Assembly: GCA_001438605.1 (NCBI GenBank)
Contig: LIDE01000024.1
Span: forward strand, 1 to 55,240
Reading direction: 5' to 3'
Origin: SAR92 bacterium BACL16 MAG-120619-bin48
GTDB taxonomy: Bacteria; Pseudomonadota; Gammaproteobacteria; Pseudomonadales; Porticoccaceae
Length of the DNA: 55,240 bases
Of the stretch, positions 36,327 through 44,420 are shown piece by piece. The position numbers were made by a program, and so were the translations under genes. Every line of letters starts with the position of its first letter. Within the stretch, counting starts at the first letter, position 1. The notes beneath the pieces are model-generated. The model was not told the origin of the DNA and did not search any database. It worked only from the letters and a program-made list of their open reading frames with translations.

Positions 36327-37130
36327 TTAGTGGGTGATCTTGCCACTTTCAATTTTAAAATCTACAACTATTTCTGCGGTGTATTCAATCTCGTCAAAAG
36401 AGACATCTCTTGGCGCAGAGTAGGCGTCCGCACTTTCAGCTTGATTTCCCATACGTTTGCTTGCAGTCACAATCACTTCTTCCAACATCAGTGCGCCGCG
36501 CGTTGCACGGTAACCAAGATTGGCGTCGCGAAAGCCAATCGGTGTCAGAGTGACGCCAAGACTAGATTCATAAAATGCTTTTTGCGCCATCACTTTACTC
36601 AATGCCTGCTGCTTGACCTTAAGTTGCGTGGCATCTTTTTGGCTGTGCTCGAAGGTAATCTCAGACAATTCGAGCGCCTCTTGGCTGTCCGCAAGTTGCG
36701 CAATTAACTTTAGATCGCGCTCATCACTAATCGTAATGGCCATGCGATTTACAACTTTATAACTGGCGGGTTTTTTGCCAAACCAACCGTACTCGGGAGA
36801 GGTCGAAAAGGTTGAGCTTTTAATCTGCGCACTCTTAATTCCAGCGGCCAGCAGTTTTTCTGAAATGGTGCTCCGCAGCTGGCCATTGCTAGCGATGGCA
36901 TTGGAAAGCAATTTGTCTTCGGTGGTAATCACCAAACTAACAATCGCTTTATCAGAATAGGCTTTTTCGTTAGCGTCGCCCACAAGGCTGACAATGCGAT
37001 CCACAGGGTGCAGAAATTGGCGCAACTCTTCGGGATTGCCTTTGAGTTCGGGCTGTGAAAAGGCCGCTGTCGACATAATGCATAACAGGGCAGTGAGCGA
37101 TAAATGTCTAAATAACGAAGGAGTGGTCAT
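36327..37130 (-). CDS. SIMPL domain (DUF541) periplasmic protein
   Basis: Secreted protein of 267 aa with signal peptide MTTPSLFRHLSLTALLCIMSTAAFS. The mature part is DUF541/SIMPL-like: VSLVGDANEKAYSDKAIVSLVITTEDK at the N-terminus, FSTSPEYGWFGKKPASYKVVNRMAIT in the middle and VTASKRM near the end, where oxidative-stress and BP26-like homologues have similar repeats. Role unknown; possibly envelope or oxidative-stress protection as reported for relatives (YggE). AAGGAG-like purines precede the start. Divergent from the K+ channel gene across 156 bases. Confidence 0.85.
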   Translation of the reverse strand: MTTPSLFRHLSLTALLCIMSTAAFSQPELKGNPEELRQFLHPVDRIVSLVGDANEKAYSDKAIVSLVITTEDKLLSNAIASNGQLRSTISEKLLAAGIKSAQIKSSTFSTSPEYGWFGKKPASYKVVNRMAITISDERDLKLIAQLADSQEALELSEITFEHSQKDATQLKVKQQALSKVMAQKAFYESSLGVTLTPIGFRDANLGYRATRGALMLEEVIVTASKRMGNQAESADAYSAPRDVSFDEIEYTAEIVVDFKIESGKITH

Positions 37131-37286
37131 GGTGTCGTCCTAGATGAACAGTTGTTAGGGTTTGCTAAGAATAGACGGAAAATCTCAGGAAGTCGCTGTG
37201 CTGCCATTGATCAAGGGTGTGTTATCTACACGCATAAGGCTTACAATAAATTCATCTTTAAGGATTCAAAGCAAAGGACAGACAAT

Positions 37287-38108
37287 ATGAATGGAGTAAC
37301 CCACAGAGAAAAAATTTACCGGGTGATTTTCGGGACTGACACGCCGGCCGGCCAGCGATTTGATATTGCGCTTATCTACATTATTTTACTGAGCGTGCTG
37401 GCGGTGATTTTGGACTCCATAGAGGTAGTCAACACGCATTTCGGTGATTGGCTGTTTCGGCTTGAATGGGTGTTTACACTTCTTTTTTCGATTGAATATT
37501 TACTGCGCCTTTATTCCTCACCAAAGCCTTTAAGTTATATGTTCAGCTTTTATGGGCTGGTAGATTTGCTGTCAATTGTGCCCACTTATTTGTCACTGAT
37601 TTTCCCCGGCGCGAGTTATTGGCTGGTGGTGCGACTGTTTCGTGTGTTGCGCGTTTTCCGCGTACTTAAACTGGTGCGCTATCTCTCGGAAGCCAATATT
37701 CTGTTGCGGTCAATGTATGCGTCTCGACGCAAAATATTGGTCTTTTTTACGGCGGTATTTGTGCTCAGTGTGATCTTTGGCAGTCTGATGTTTTTTGTGG
37801 AAGGGCCCGAGCATGGTTTTACCAGTATTCCGCGCAGTATTTATTGGACTATCGTTACTATTACGACAGTGGGCTACGGTGATATTACCCCACAGACGGC
37901 GCTGGGCCAGGTCATTGCGACCTTGGCAATGCTGACGGGTTATTCGATTATTGCGATTCCCACCGGCATTTTCACCGCTGAGATTGCCCGCGAAATTAAC
38001 AACGAAACTAACCATCGCCGCTGTATGGTTTGCGAGCGCAATGGTCATCGACCTGATGCGGATTTTTGCTTTAACTGTGGTGTGGAGTTACCCGACACGC
38101 CTATCTAG
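37287..38108 (+). CDS. Voltage-gated-type potassium channel with C-terminal zinc ribbon
   Basis: Six-helix cation channel, 273 aa from ATG 37287 (AAAGGA 8 bases upstream). The S4 segment has regularly spaced arginines, RLFRVLRVFRVLKLVRYL (about residues 114-131), and the pore filter is TTVGYGD, so it is K+-selective and probably voltage-sensing (KvAP/Kch-like). After S6 (GYSIIAIPTGIFTAEI) there is a short CMVC...CFNCG four-Cys motif, a likely zinc ribbon, instead of an RCK domain. Eight bases separate it from cls, so the two are probably co-transcribed. Confidence 0.92.
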   Translation: MNGVTHREKIYRVIFGTDTPAGQRFDIALIYIILLSVLAVILDSIEVVNTHFGDWLFRLEWVFTLLFSIEYLLRLYSSPKPLSYMFSFYGLVDLLSIVPTYLSLIFPGASYWLVVRLFRVLRVFRVLKLVRYLSEANILLRSMYASRRKILVFFTAVFVLSVIFGSLMFFVEGPEHGFTSIPRSIYWTIVTITTVGYGDITPQTALGQVIATLAMLTGYSIIAIPTGIFTAEIAREINNETNHRRCMVCERNGHRPDADFCFNCGVELPDTPI

Positions 38109-38116
38109 GGAAAGAT

Positions 38117-39592
38117 ATGCCAACATGGATGAGCGATATATCGGGGCTTATTGACGCCCACAGCCCCGACCTCTGGTTTTTGAGCTATGTCTGCCTCGAG
38201 ATTCTAGCGGTGACATTAGTGATCGACGCGGTGATGAAGTCGCGCACGTCCCAAGGCGCGGTGGCGTGGTCTGTAGCACTGATCGCAATGCCGCTGGTGG
38301 TCGTGCCAGCCTATTTAATGTTTGGTCAGCGCCGCTTTCAAGGCTATGTCAGAGCACTGCGCGAAGGCAATATTAAGTTGCGTCAGCTAGCGCAGTTTGT
38401 GATTGCTGAAATGCATGCAAAGTATCAGCCGCAGGGTGATATTGGCAGTGACTGGCCGTCTGGGAAAGTCCTCGAACAACTGGCGACCATGCCCTTTACC
38501 CGTGGCAATGAAACGCACCTGCTGGTTGATGGCGAACAGACCTTTAACGCCATTTTTGATGCCATTGAGCAAGCCAAAGACTATATCTTGGTGCAGTTCT
38601 ATATACTCCGCGACGACCGTCTTGGCGTTCTTTTTCAGCAAAAACTGATTGAGCGTGCCGCCGCCGGTGTACGGATTTATCTAATGTATGACAGCATAGG
38701 TAGCTACGGGCTATCGCGTCGCTACCGTCGGCAATTACATCGAGCGGGCATCAAAGCCGTCGCGTTCCGCACCAAGCCCATTAATTTCTTAGGGCGGTTG
38801 CAAATCAACTTTCGCAATCATCGTAAAATTGTTGTCGTAGACGGCGAAAAAGCCTTTCTTGGCGGCTTAAATGTTGGCGACGAATATCTTGGCCGCCATC
38901 GTCGACTGACACCCTGGCGCGACACGCATCTTGTTATTCAAGGACCCGCCGTGCAGGCCGCGCAGCTCTGTTTTCTGGAAGACTGGCATTGGTTGACAGA
39001 CACCTTACCCGCCCTTAACTGGCGCGCCGAAACAAGACCCGCCAACCAAACCCTGCTAGTACTGCCCACTGGGCCTGCCGATGAGACTGAAACCTGCCAG
39101 TTAATGTTTGTTCAGGCGATTAATAGCGCGCAGTCGCGACTATGGATTGTCAGCCCTTATTTTGTCCCCGACGAACCTGTTATGAAAGCCATCAAACTGG
39201 CCGCATTTCGCGGTGTGGATGTACGTATTTTAATTCCCGGTTTGGCGGACCGAAAAGTCGTGCAGCTATCGGGCTATGCCCATGTGGTTGATACAGATAT
39301 CGATGGCGTGAGTTTTTTTAGTTATGACCGCGGGTTCCTGCACCAAAAAGTACTCTTAGTTGATGACGATACCACCTACATCGGTTCAGCAAATTTAGAC
39401 AATCGCTCCTTCCGCTTAAATTTTGAACTGACTGTCATTACCCGAGACCGCGCCTTCGCCTCAGAGGTTGAGGAAATGTTGGTAGAAGACTTTAGCCACT
39501 CACACGAAATCTCCAGCGCTCAGCTACTGCAGCGCAGCTATTTGTTTCTAGTTGCTGCTCGCATGGCGCGGCTTTTTTCGCCGCTGCAGTAG
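38117..39592 (+). CDS. cls: Cardiolipin synthase (ClsA type)
   Basis: Membrane phospholipase-D-family enzyme that condenses phosphatidylglycerol to cardiolipin. The 491 aa (E. coli ClsA 486) have two N-terminal helices with the PLD-nuclease-N signature RTSQGAVAWSVALIAMPLVVVPAYLMFG (read in parts), a first HKD motif NFRNHRKIVVVDGEKAFLGG and a second FLHQKVLLVDDDTTYIGSANLDNRS. Two membrane helices plus length favour ClsA over ClsB/ClsC. GGGAAAG ribosome site. Coding sequence is visibly GC-richer than the two genes that follow. Confidence 0.95.
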   Translation: MPTWMSDISGLIDAHSPDLWFLSYVCLEILAVTLVIDAVMKSRTSQGAVAWSVALIAMPLVVVPAYLMFGQRRFQGYVRALREGNIKLRQLAQFVIAEMHAKYQPQGDIGSDWPSGKVLEQLATMPFTRGNETHLLVDGEQTFNAIFDAIEQAKDYILVQFYILRDDRLGVLFQQKLIERAAAGVRIYLMYDSIGSYGLSRRYRRQLHRAGIKAVAFRTKPINFLGRLQINFRNHRKIVVVDGEKAFLGGLNVGDEYLGRHRRLTPWRDTHLVIQGPAVQAAQLCFLEDWHWLTDTLPALNWRAETRPANQTLLVLPTGPADETETCQLMFVQAINSAQSRLWIVSPYFVPDEPVMKAIKLAAFRGVDVRILIPGLADRKVVQLSGYAHVVDTDIDGVSFFSYDRGFLHQKVLLVDDDTTYIGSANLDNRSFRLNFELTVITRDRAFASEVEEMLVEDFSHSHEISSAQLLQRSYLFLVAARMARLFSPLQ

Positions 39593-39658
39593 GGTTTTAA
39601 TTAGCGGGTTAATTTATTGGGATATGAAGCGAATCTGAACATGCTTGCCTATAGTGAT

Positions 39659-39676
39659 GATTGTGGGGAGACAATC
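39659..39676. promoter_or_regulatory. GATTGT/ACAATC inverted repeat upstream of the lipoprotein gene
   Basis: A 6-bp inverted repeat, GATTGT-GGGGAG-ACAATC, lies 45 bases before the lipoprotein start in the 128-base gap after cls. Candidate operator or mRNA hairpin; nothing else is recognised in this gap. Confidence 0.3.
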
Positions 39677-39720
39677 CCTGTAATGATAATTGGTTTAGAT
39701 GAAATGAGAGAAAGCCTCAC

Positions 39721-40476
39721 TTGAGAATAATTATTCACATAATGCTAGTATTGAGCTGCGTCGCGCTGATTGGCTGTGACAACAACTCTGATCGTTTTGA
39801 TGTTCCAACGGTAGAGGTTCCAGTAGGAGGCAAACGCTTCGCTGTGCCGCATGAGCATATTGTGTCGTCTCTGCCTATTGGTGTGGAAAGGCTTATTTAT
39901 AAGCTAAACGCTTTATCCGATGAAACAGAAATATTATTCTATTTTTCGGCGGCTTGGATGTCCGCTCATATTGACGGATATCAGCCTATTTTAAACAATT
40001 GGTTCGAGGGTGATACAGTCTTAATTTACGTTGGTGAACAGGTTAAAAAGGATTATGCGCGCCCACATTCGGTCTCCATAGATCTTTGGTATAAGCGGGG
40101 CACCTATGAAAACCGAGTTATTATGGATCAAAAAGAGCCTAATACAGGGTTTTATATTATTCAGCCTATCCCTTACCAATCAAGTCCTGACTATGATAGA
40201 GAGCACTGGTTCCTGTCGGAAACGCTCCCAGATGAATCCAAGCCCTATCCACAGAATCCGCCTTGGAAGCCCTATATTTGCCGCAGAACTAACGGAATTA
40301 TCGAAAATGCAAAAGTAATTACAAAGTGCCATATCGACGCACAGATTGCAGAGGATATTTTTATAGCGGTTGATTTTCGCAGCGAAAATTTACGAGTCCG
40401 TGAAGAAGTATTTGCTGTTTTAGCTAAGGAAATTAATTCGTGGATTATTGATAAGGATGCCAGAAATGAGCGCTAA
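39721..40476 (+). CDS. Orphan lipoprotein, paralogue of the following gene
   Basis: Family not recognised. The 251 aa start with a lipoprotein signal, hydrophobic MRIIIHIMLVLSCVALIGC, with Cys19 as lipidation site followed by DNN, which in enterobacteria would favour inner-membrane retention. The rest shows no known motif. Start TTG 39721 with GAGAGAAAG upstream. Stretches KRFAVPHEHIV, ILFYFSAAWMSAHIDGYQPI and LNNWFEGDTVLIYV align with the next protein (GRYLYPREFVA, FVFRLPAAYAKNAISGFTAL, ENYFKQDVIVTVEV), so the pair arose by duplication. The DNA is AT-rich (39961-40020 is 25/60 G+C, versus 36/60 at 38941-39000 in cls), suggesting acquisition. Confidence 0.75.
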   Translation: MRIIIHIMLVLSCVALIGCDNNSDRFDVPTVEVPVGGKRFAVPHEHIVSSLPIGVERLIYKLNALSDETEILFYFSAAWMSAHIDGYQPILNNWFEGDTVLIYVGEQVKKDYARPHSVSIDLWYKRGTYENRVIMDQKEPNTGFYIIQPIPYQSSPDYDREHWFLSETLPDESKPYPQNPPWKPYICRRTNGIIENAKVITKCHIDAQIAEDIFIAVDFRSENLRVREEVFAVLAKEINSWIIDKDARNER

Positions 40477-41002
40477 AAAATGGGTGTTGACGTTTAATAA
40501 ATCGAATTTACGTATCGTACTCGTTGGATTTTTATTGATTTCTGGAGTTCAGGCAGAAACCCGAGGGCCAATAAAAATTATTACTCAGGATGGGCGTTAT
40601 TTATACCCTAGAGAATTTGTTGCGATTGATGAGTGGGAGACATTAAAGGTACCACCACTTAAAACTAACTACTTTGTATTTCGGTTGCCAGCGGCCTATG
40701 CCAAAAATGCAATAAGCGGTTTTACTGCTCTTGAAAATTATTTTAAGCAAGATGTCATTGTGACGGTGGAAGTGTTATCTAAAAAGCGTCTCGCTGAGCT
40801 TGATGGCATTGATAGCCAGCAGTACTATCAGGGCAATCATGATACCTATCCTCAATCGGTGCCTTATAAACGATGCGAGTACCGGAAGCATTTTTCGCCA
40901 GAAGGAGTTGCTGTTAAGTATCAGTTGAATGGCGAAAATAACCAGTATTTCAGGCAGGTTGAAGCATTGATAAGGAAAAAATTAAGTGAATGGAAACAAT
41001 GA
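40466..41002 (+). CDS. Orphan secreted protein, paralogue of the preceding lipoprotein
   Basis: Family not recognised. From ATG 40466, 178 aa, with a probable Sec signal: basic MSAKKWVLTFNKSNLR, hydrophobic IVLVGFLLISGVQA, then ETRGP. It has no lipobox, so it should be periplasmic or exported. The 11-base overlap with the lipoprotein gene implies coupled translation. Resemblance to that protein continues at the C-terminus (YFRQVEALIRKKLSEWKQ against VREEVFAVLAKEINSWII), so the fold is probably shared although the sequence between has shortened. A lipoprotein plus soluble paralogue could be partners or an immunity-type pair; this is speculation. Confidence 0.72.
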   Translation: MSAKKWVLTFNKSNLRIVLVGFLLISGVQAETRGPIKIITQDGRYLYPREFVAIDEWETLKVPPLKTNYFVFRLPAAYAKNAISGFTALENYFKQDVIVTVEVLSKKRLAELDGIDSQQYYQGNHDTYPQSVPYKRCEYRKHFSPEGVAVKYQLNGENNQYFRQVEALIRKKLSEWKQ

Positions 41003-41110
41003 TGGTGGAGATTGTCGGTAAGGAGATATCGACCGTTATCGTCAACAGCACAGACCACCATGTCTTGAAAATCGTCCTCACTATGAGGCAACTATGGCTT
41101 CGGCGGATAC

Positions 41111-41164
41111 TCTATTTCCCGCTCTAAATTTCCCGCTCTAAATTTCCCACTCTAAATTTCACAC
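41111..41164. repeat. 14-bp tandem repeat between the orphan pair and comM
   Basis: Four head-to-tail copies of TCTAAATTTCCCGC (first copy short by two bases, last two with A for G and further change) end one base before the comM stop codon. The remainder of the 163-base gap has no recognised feature. Confidence 0.9.
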
Positions 41165-41165
41165 C

Positions 41166-42701
41166 CTAACTGGTCTCTTTTGTGTCAGAGGTAATTCGGT
41201 AGCTGAGGGCCTCTTGATAGTCTGCAGTTTTTACCTCATGTCTGTTCTCTAAGTCCGCAATACTTCTTGCGACTCTTAATACGCGATAAAACCCTCTGGT
41301 GGACAGGGCGAAGCGATTGATGGCGCTGTCCATTAGCGCCTGCTGTTCGGTATTGAGACGGCAGATAGTTCTGAGTTCTTGGCTGCTAAGTTGGCTGTTG
41401 ATCTTTCCCTGACGCTCTATTTGGCGTTCGCGCGCATCACTTATGCGTTGATGAATATCTCTATCGCTTTCACCCTGCGGCTTTTCGCTCTGATTTAATA
41501 ATTGTTTGTTGTCTATTTTTGTTACCTGCACCTGCAGGTCGATGCGGTCGAGTAGTGGGCCAGATATTTTACTGCGGTAACGGTTTATTTGATCGGGGGT
41601 GCAGCGGCACCGGGAGCTGCCTAAAAATCCACAGGGGCAGGGGTTCATGGCGGCGATAAGTTGGAAGTTGGCCGGAAAACATATTTGTGCGGCGATGCGG
41701 GAAATCATTATTTCACCAGATTCCATAGGTTCGCGCAGAACTTCGAGGACTTTGCGGGAAAACTCGGGAAGTTCATCGAGAAACAAAACGCCTTCGTGGG
41801 CGAGGGAGATTTCGCCGGGCCGCGGTGAGCTTCCCCCTCCGACTAGTGCGGCGGCTGAAGCGGTGTGGTGCGGTGCGCGAAAGGGGCGCGACCAGACGGA
41901 TGGCCGCAGACCTTTGCCTGCGACGGAATACAGTGCGGCCACTTCAAGGGCTTGTTGATTGGTGAGAATAGGCAGAATGCCGGGCAATCGGCTCGCCAGC
42001 ATGGTTTTTCCAGTGCCCGGTGGGCCGTAAAAAAGCAGGTTGTGGCCTCCGCTGGCGGCTATTTCTAGGGCGCGTTTGGCATGGTGTTGACCGATGACTT
42101 CATTGAGTTGTGTTGCTTGAATATCGCTGTCTGCGCTGGTGCCGCTGGGCGGGGCTGCTGCGTTGCTGCGCGACCATTCGGTGAGCAGTTGCCGTTGGTG
42201 CAAGTGTGCCGATATTTCTAACAGGTGTTTGGCTGGCAGTATGGTGAGATTGTCGACCAGCGACGCCTCTGCGGCATTGCTATGGCCAATCAGCAGTGTT
42301 TTGCCGCGCTCAGCGCAGCGCAGGGCGGCGGGCAGCACTGCATCAACGCCTCGCACTTCCCCTGACAGGGCGAGTTCACCGATAAATTCAAAGTCTTCTA
42401 GTTGATCTGCAGGCACTTGGCCGGAGGCGGCGAGGATAGCGATGGCGATGGCGATATCAAAACGGCTGCCTTCTTTGGGCAGGTCAGCGGGGGCGAGATT
42501 GACGGTGATTCGGCGTGCGGGGAAGTCAAAATGCGAGTTGATAATGGCGCTGCGCACACGATCTTTGCTTTCTTTTACCGCGGTTTCAGGAAGCCCAACC
42601 ATATGCATGCTGGGCAGGCCGTTGGAGAGATGAACCTCAACCGAGACCAAGGGTGCGTTGATACCGAGTTTGGCGCGGGTGTGGACAACGGCGAGTGACA
42701 T
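41166..42701 (-). CDS. comM: ComM/YifB family Mg-chelatase-like AAA+ ATPase
   Basis: Hexameric helicase that widens branch migration of incoming DNA during natural transformation (Vibrio, Acinetobacter), conserved also in non-transformers. The 511 aa (E. coli YifB 506) show the N-terminal Lon-like ChlI domain (LSNGLPSMHMVGLPETAVKESKDRVRSA), Walker A FYGPPGTGKTMLASRLPGILP, Walker B HEGVLFLDELPEFSRKVLEVLREPMESG, a zinc-type NPCPCGFLGSSRCRC and C-terminal helices with STRGFYRVLRVARSIADL. Together with the type IV pilus genes earlier in the window it is compatible with DNA uptake, but no comEA/comEC is seen. Confidence 0.95.
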   Translation of the reverse strand: MSLAVVHTRAKLGINAPLVSVEVHLSNGLPSMHMVGLPETAVKESKDRVRSAIINSHFDFPARRITVNLAPADLPKEGSRFDIAIAIAILAASGQVPADQLEDFEFIGELALSGEVRGVDAVLPAALRCAERGKTLLIGHSNAAEASLVDNLTILPAKHLLEISAHLHQRQLLTEWSRSNAAAPPSGTSADSDIQATQLNEVIGQHHAKRALEIAASGGHNLLFYGPPGTGKTMLASRLPGILPILTNQQALEVAALYSVAGKGLRPSVWSRPFRAPHHTASAAALVGGGSSPRPGEISLAHEGVLFLDELPEFSRKVLEVLREPMESGEIMISRIAAQICFPANFQLIAAMNPCPCGFLGSSRCRCTPDQINRYRSKISGPLLDRIDLQVQVTKIDNKQLLNQSEKPQGESDRDIHQRISDARERQIERQGKINSQLSSQELRTICRLNTEQQALMDSAINRFALSTRGFYRVLRVARSIADLENRHEVKTADYQEALSYRITSDTKETS

Positions 42702-42775
42702 AACATACCTCCATGTATGTTTAAGCGATGCGCCGAGTGCAATTTACCTCGGCAGGACAAAAAGCAGGGGTTGTG

Positions 42776-43036
42776 TTAGCTGTTGGTCAGTTTGTGCAGC
42801 GCCGCCTCTAGCTCTGCCAACTGCTGCTCGAGCTTCTCGAGTTTTTCGCGGGAGCGCATTAGTACGGCTTGTTGGGTATCAAATTCGTCGCGACTGACGA
42901 GATCCATCTTTTTTAGGGCGCTCGCGATGGCGCTGCGCATTTGCCCATGGACTTCGTCGCTTAGTGCTTGAGCCCCGGGTAAAAAGGCGTCGTTAAACTG
43001 TTTGATAAATTGATTGACCAGATTGTCCTGATTCAC
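42776..43036 (-). CDS. ubiK: Ubiquinone biosynthesis accessory factor UbiK
   Basis: Small protein (formerly YqiC/BMFP) that assists the soluble Ubi complex in ubiquinone synthesis. The 86 aa start with an amphipathic helix NQDNLVNQFIKQFNDAFLPGAQALSDEV, then KMDLVSRDEFDTQQAVLMRSREKLEKL, the family core, and end in a trimeric-coil-forming EQQLAELEAALHKL. ATG 43036 with AGGAG upstream. Often found next to comM or PII genes in gammaproteobacteria, as here. Confidence 0.93.
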   Translation of the reverse strand: MNQDNLVNQFIKQFNDAFLPGAQALSDEVHGQMRSAIASALKKMDLVSRDEFDTQQAVLMRSREKLEKLEQQLAELEAALHKLTNS

Positions 43037-43142
43037 GAATTGACTCCTAAGTCGTCGTCTATGTCGGGGAGTTTAGCAAATTGCGCTGCAATGCCCCATG
43101 CTTTTACGTTGTTTGAGACCTAGTCTAAAAATCTGCCCAGTT

Positions 43143-43191
43143 TGGTGCATGGTTCGGGAAAACCCTGAGAATGATGCACCGTCTTTGTTCG
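43143..43191 (+). promoter_or_regulatory. NtrC-like half sites upstream of the TorF-glnK-amtB operon
   Basis: TGGTGCA at 43143-43149 and TGCACC-GTCT-TTGTTCG at 43175-43191 resemble halves of the NtrC consensus TGCACY-N4-TGGTGCA. They lie about 55-100 bases above the sigma-54 -24 box, a normal enhancer distance. The full palindromes are imperfect. Confidence 0.5.
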
Positions 43192-43242
43192 ATTTCCACT
43201 CAAAAGTGCCTTAAATGTGCCGAATTGGCGATAAAAAATAGT

Positions 43243-43258
43243 TGGCACGCTACATGCA
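43243..43258 (+). promoter_or_regulatory. Sigma-54 promoter of the TorF-glnK-amtB operon
   Basis: TGGCACGCTACATGCA matches the RpoN consensus except for A in place of the first T of TTGCA, with the 10-base GG-GC spacing intact. It predicts transcription near 43269, about 53 bases before the TorF-like start. Confidence 0.9.
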
Positions 43259-43321
43259 TTGAGTAGATCGAAGTCACTTACTTTCTGTTTAATTTATTTA
43301 TTTATATCTTGGGAGATCATT

Positions 43322-44008
43322 ATGAAATTTGCTAAATCCGCTGTCTTCGCTGCAACTATGCTATCAGCCGTTAACGTTATGGCTGCTGAAGTATCTGGCA
43401 ATGTCACTGTTGCCACTGATTATTTTTTCCGCGCTATCGACCAAAGTAATGGCGAAGCATTGTCCGGTGGTTTTGATGTCGCATTTGAGTCTGGTTTTTA
43501 TATTGGCACTTGGGGGTCGTCTATTGCCTCTTGGGGTGAGGGTATCGAGCTGGACTACTACGCCGGTTACCGCGGCTCAATTTCTGAAGACGTGGGTTAT
43601 GACCTTGGTTTTATGCACTATGGTTATCCCAATGAATCCACAGGTACGCTCGACTTTGATGAGATTTACGGCAGTGTTTCTTTCGGTGATGCGTCCGTCG
43701 GTTTTGCCTACTCCGATGATTATTTCGGAGGCTCCGGCGAGATGACCTTGATCTCTTTTGAATACGGCGTTGATGTGACTGAAGACTACTCGGTGGGATT
43801 CCGCATTGCGTCGAACAAGATCGAAGACAATGTAACTTTCGGTACGGAAGATTATGTTGATTGGTCTCTTTCGCTGGGCACTGAAGCGGCTGGGTTGGAA
43901 TTTTCCTTGACCTACACCGACACTGACCTCGATGCAGCAGATTGCTTTGGCGGAGACACTGAGGCCTGCAGTGCCAACGTGACTTTTAGCATCACTAAGT
44001 CAATGTAA
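43322..44008 (+). CDS. TorF family putative outer-membrane porin
   Basis: Secreted beta-strand-rich protein of the TorF / gcw_chp family, often upstream of PII and amtB genes. From ATG 43322 (GGGAG upstream) it is 228 aa, with signal peptide MKFAKSAVFAATMLSAVNVMA. The mature start AEVSGNVTVATDYFFRAIDQSNGEALSGGFDVAFESGFYIGTWGSS (in parts) is the family hallmark (YxFRGxxQ-like and SGFYxGxWxSN-like). Alternating hydrophobic and polar residues suggest an outer-membrane barrel, and placement under sigma-54 with amtB suggests a role in nitrogen-compound entry. One base-pair-rich Cys pair sits near the end (CFGGDTEAC). Confidence 0.86.
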   Translation: MKFAKSAVFAATMLSAVNVMAAEVSGNVTVATDYFFRAIDQSNGEALSGGFDVAFESGFYIGTWGSSIASWGEGIELDYYAGYRGSISEDVGYDLGFMHYGYPNESTGTLDFDEIYGSVSFGDASVGFAYSDDYFGGSGEMTLISFEYGVDVTEDYSVGFRIASNKIEDNVTFGTEDYVDWSLSLGTEAAGLEFSLTYTDTDLDAADCFGGDTEACSANVTFSITKSM

Positions 44009-44034
44009 TTCACTCACACAATTCTTAGGTTTAG

Positions 44035-44406
<372 letters not shown>

Positions 44407-44420
44407 TAGGAGAACAGCAG

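Noticed and set aside
38117-41002. PLD-family protein followed by two secreted paralogues, resembling a type VI lipase effector with duplicated immunity genes.
   Set aside because: The PLD protein has the two N-terminal helices, length and motifs of housekeeping ClsA and is joined to the K+ channel gene; no VgrG, PAAR or adaptor gene is present, and the base composition changes after cls.
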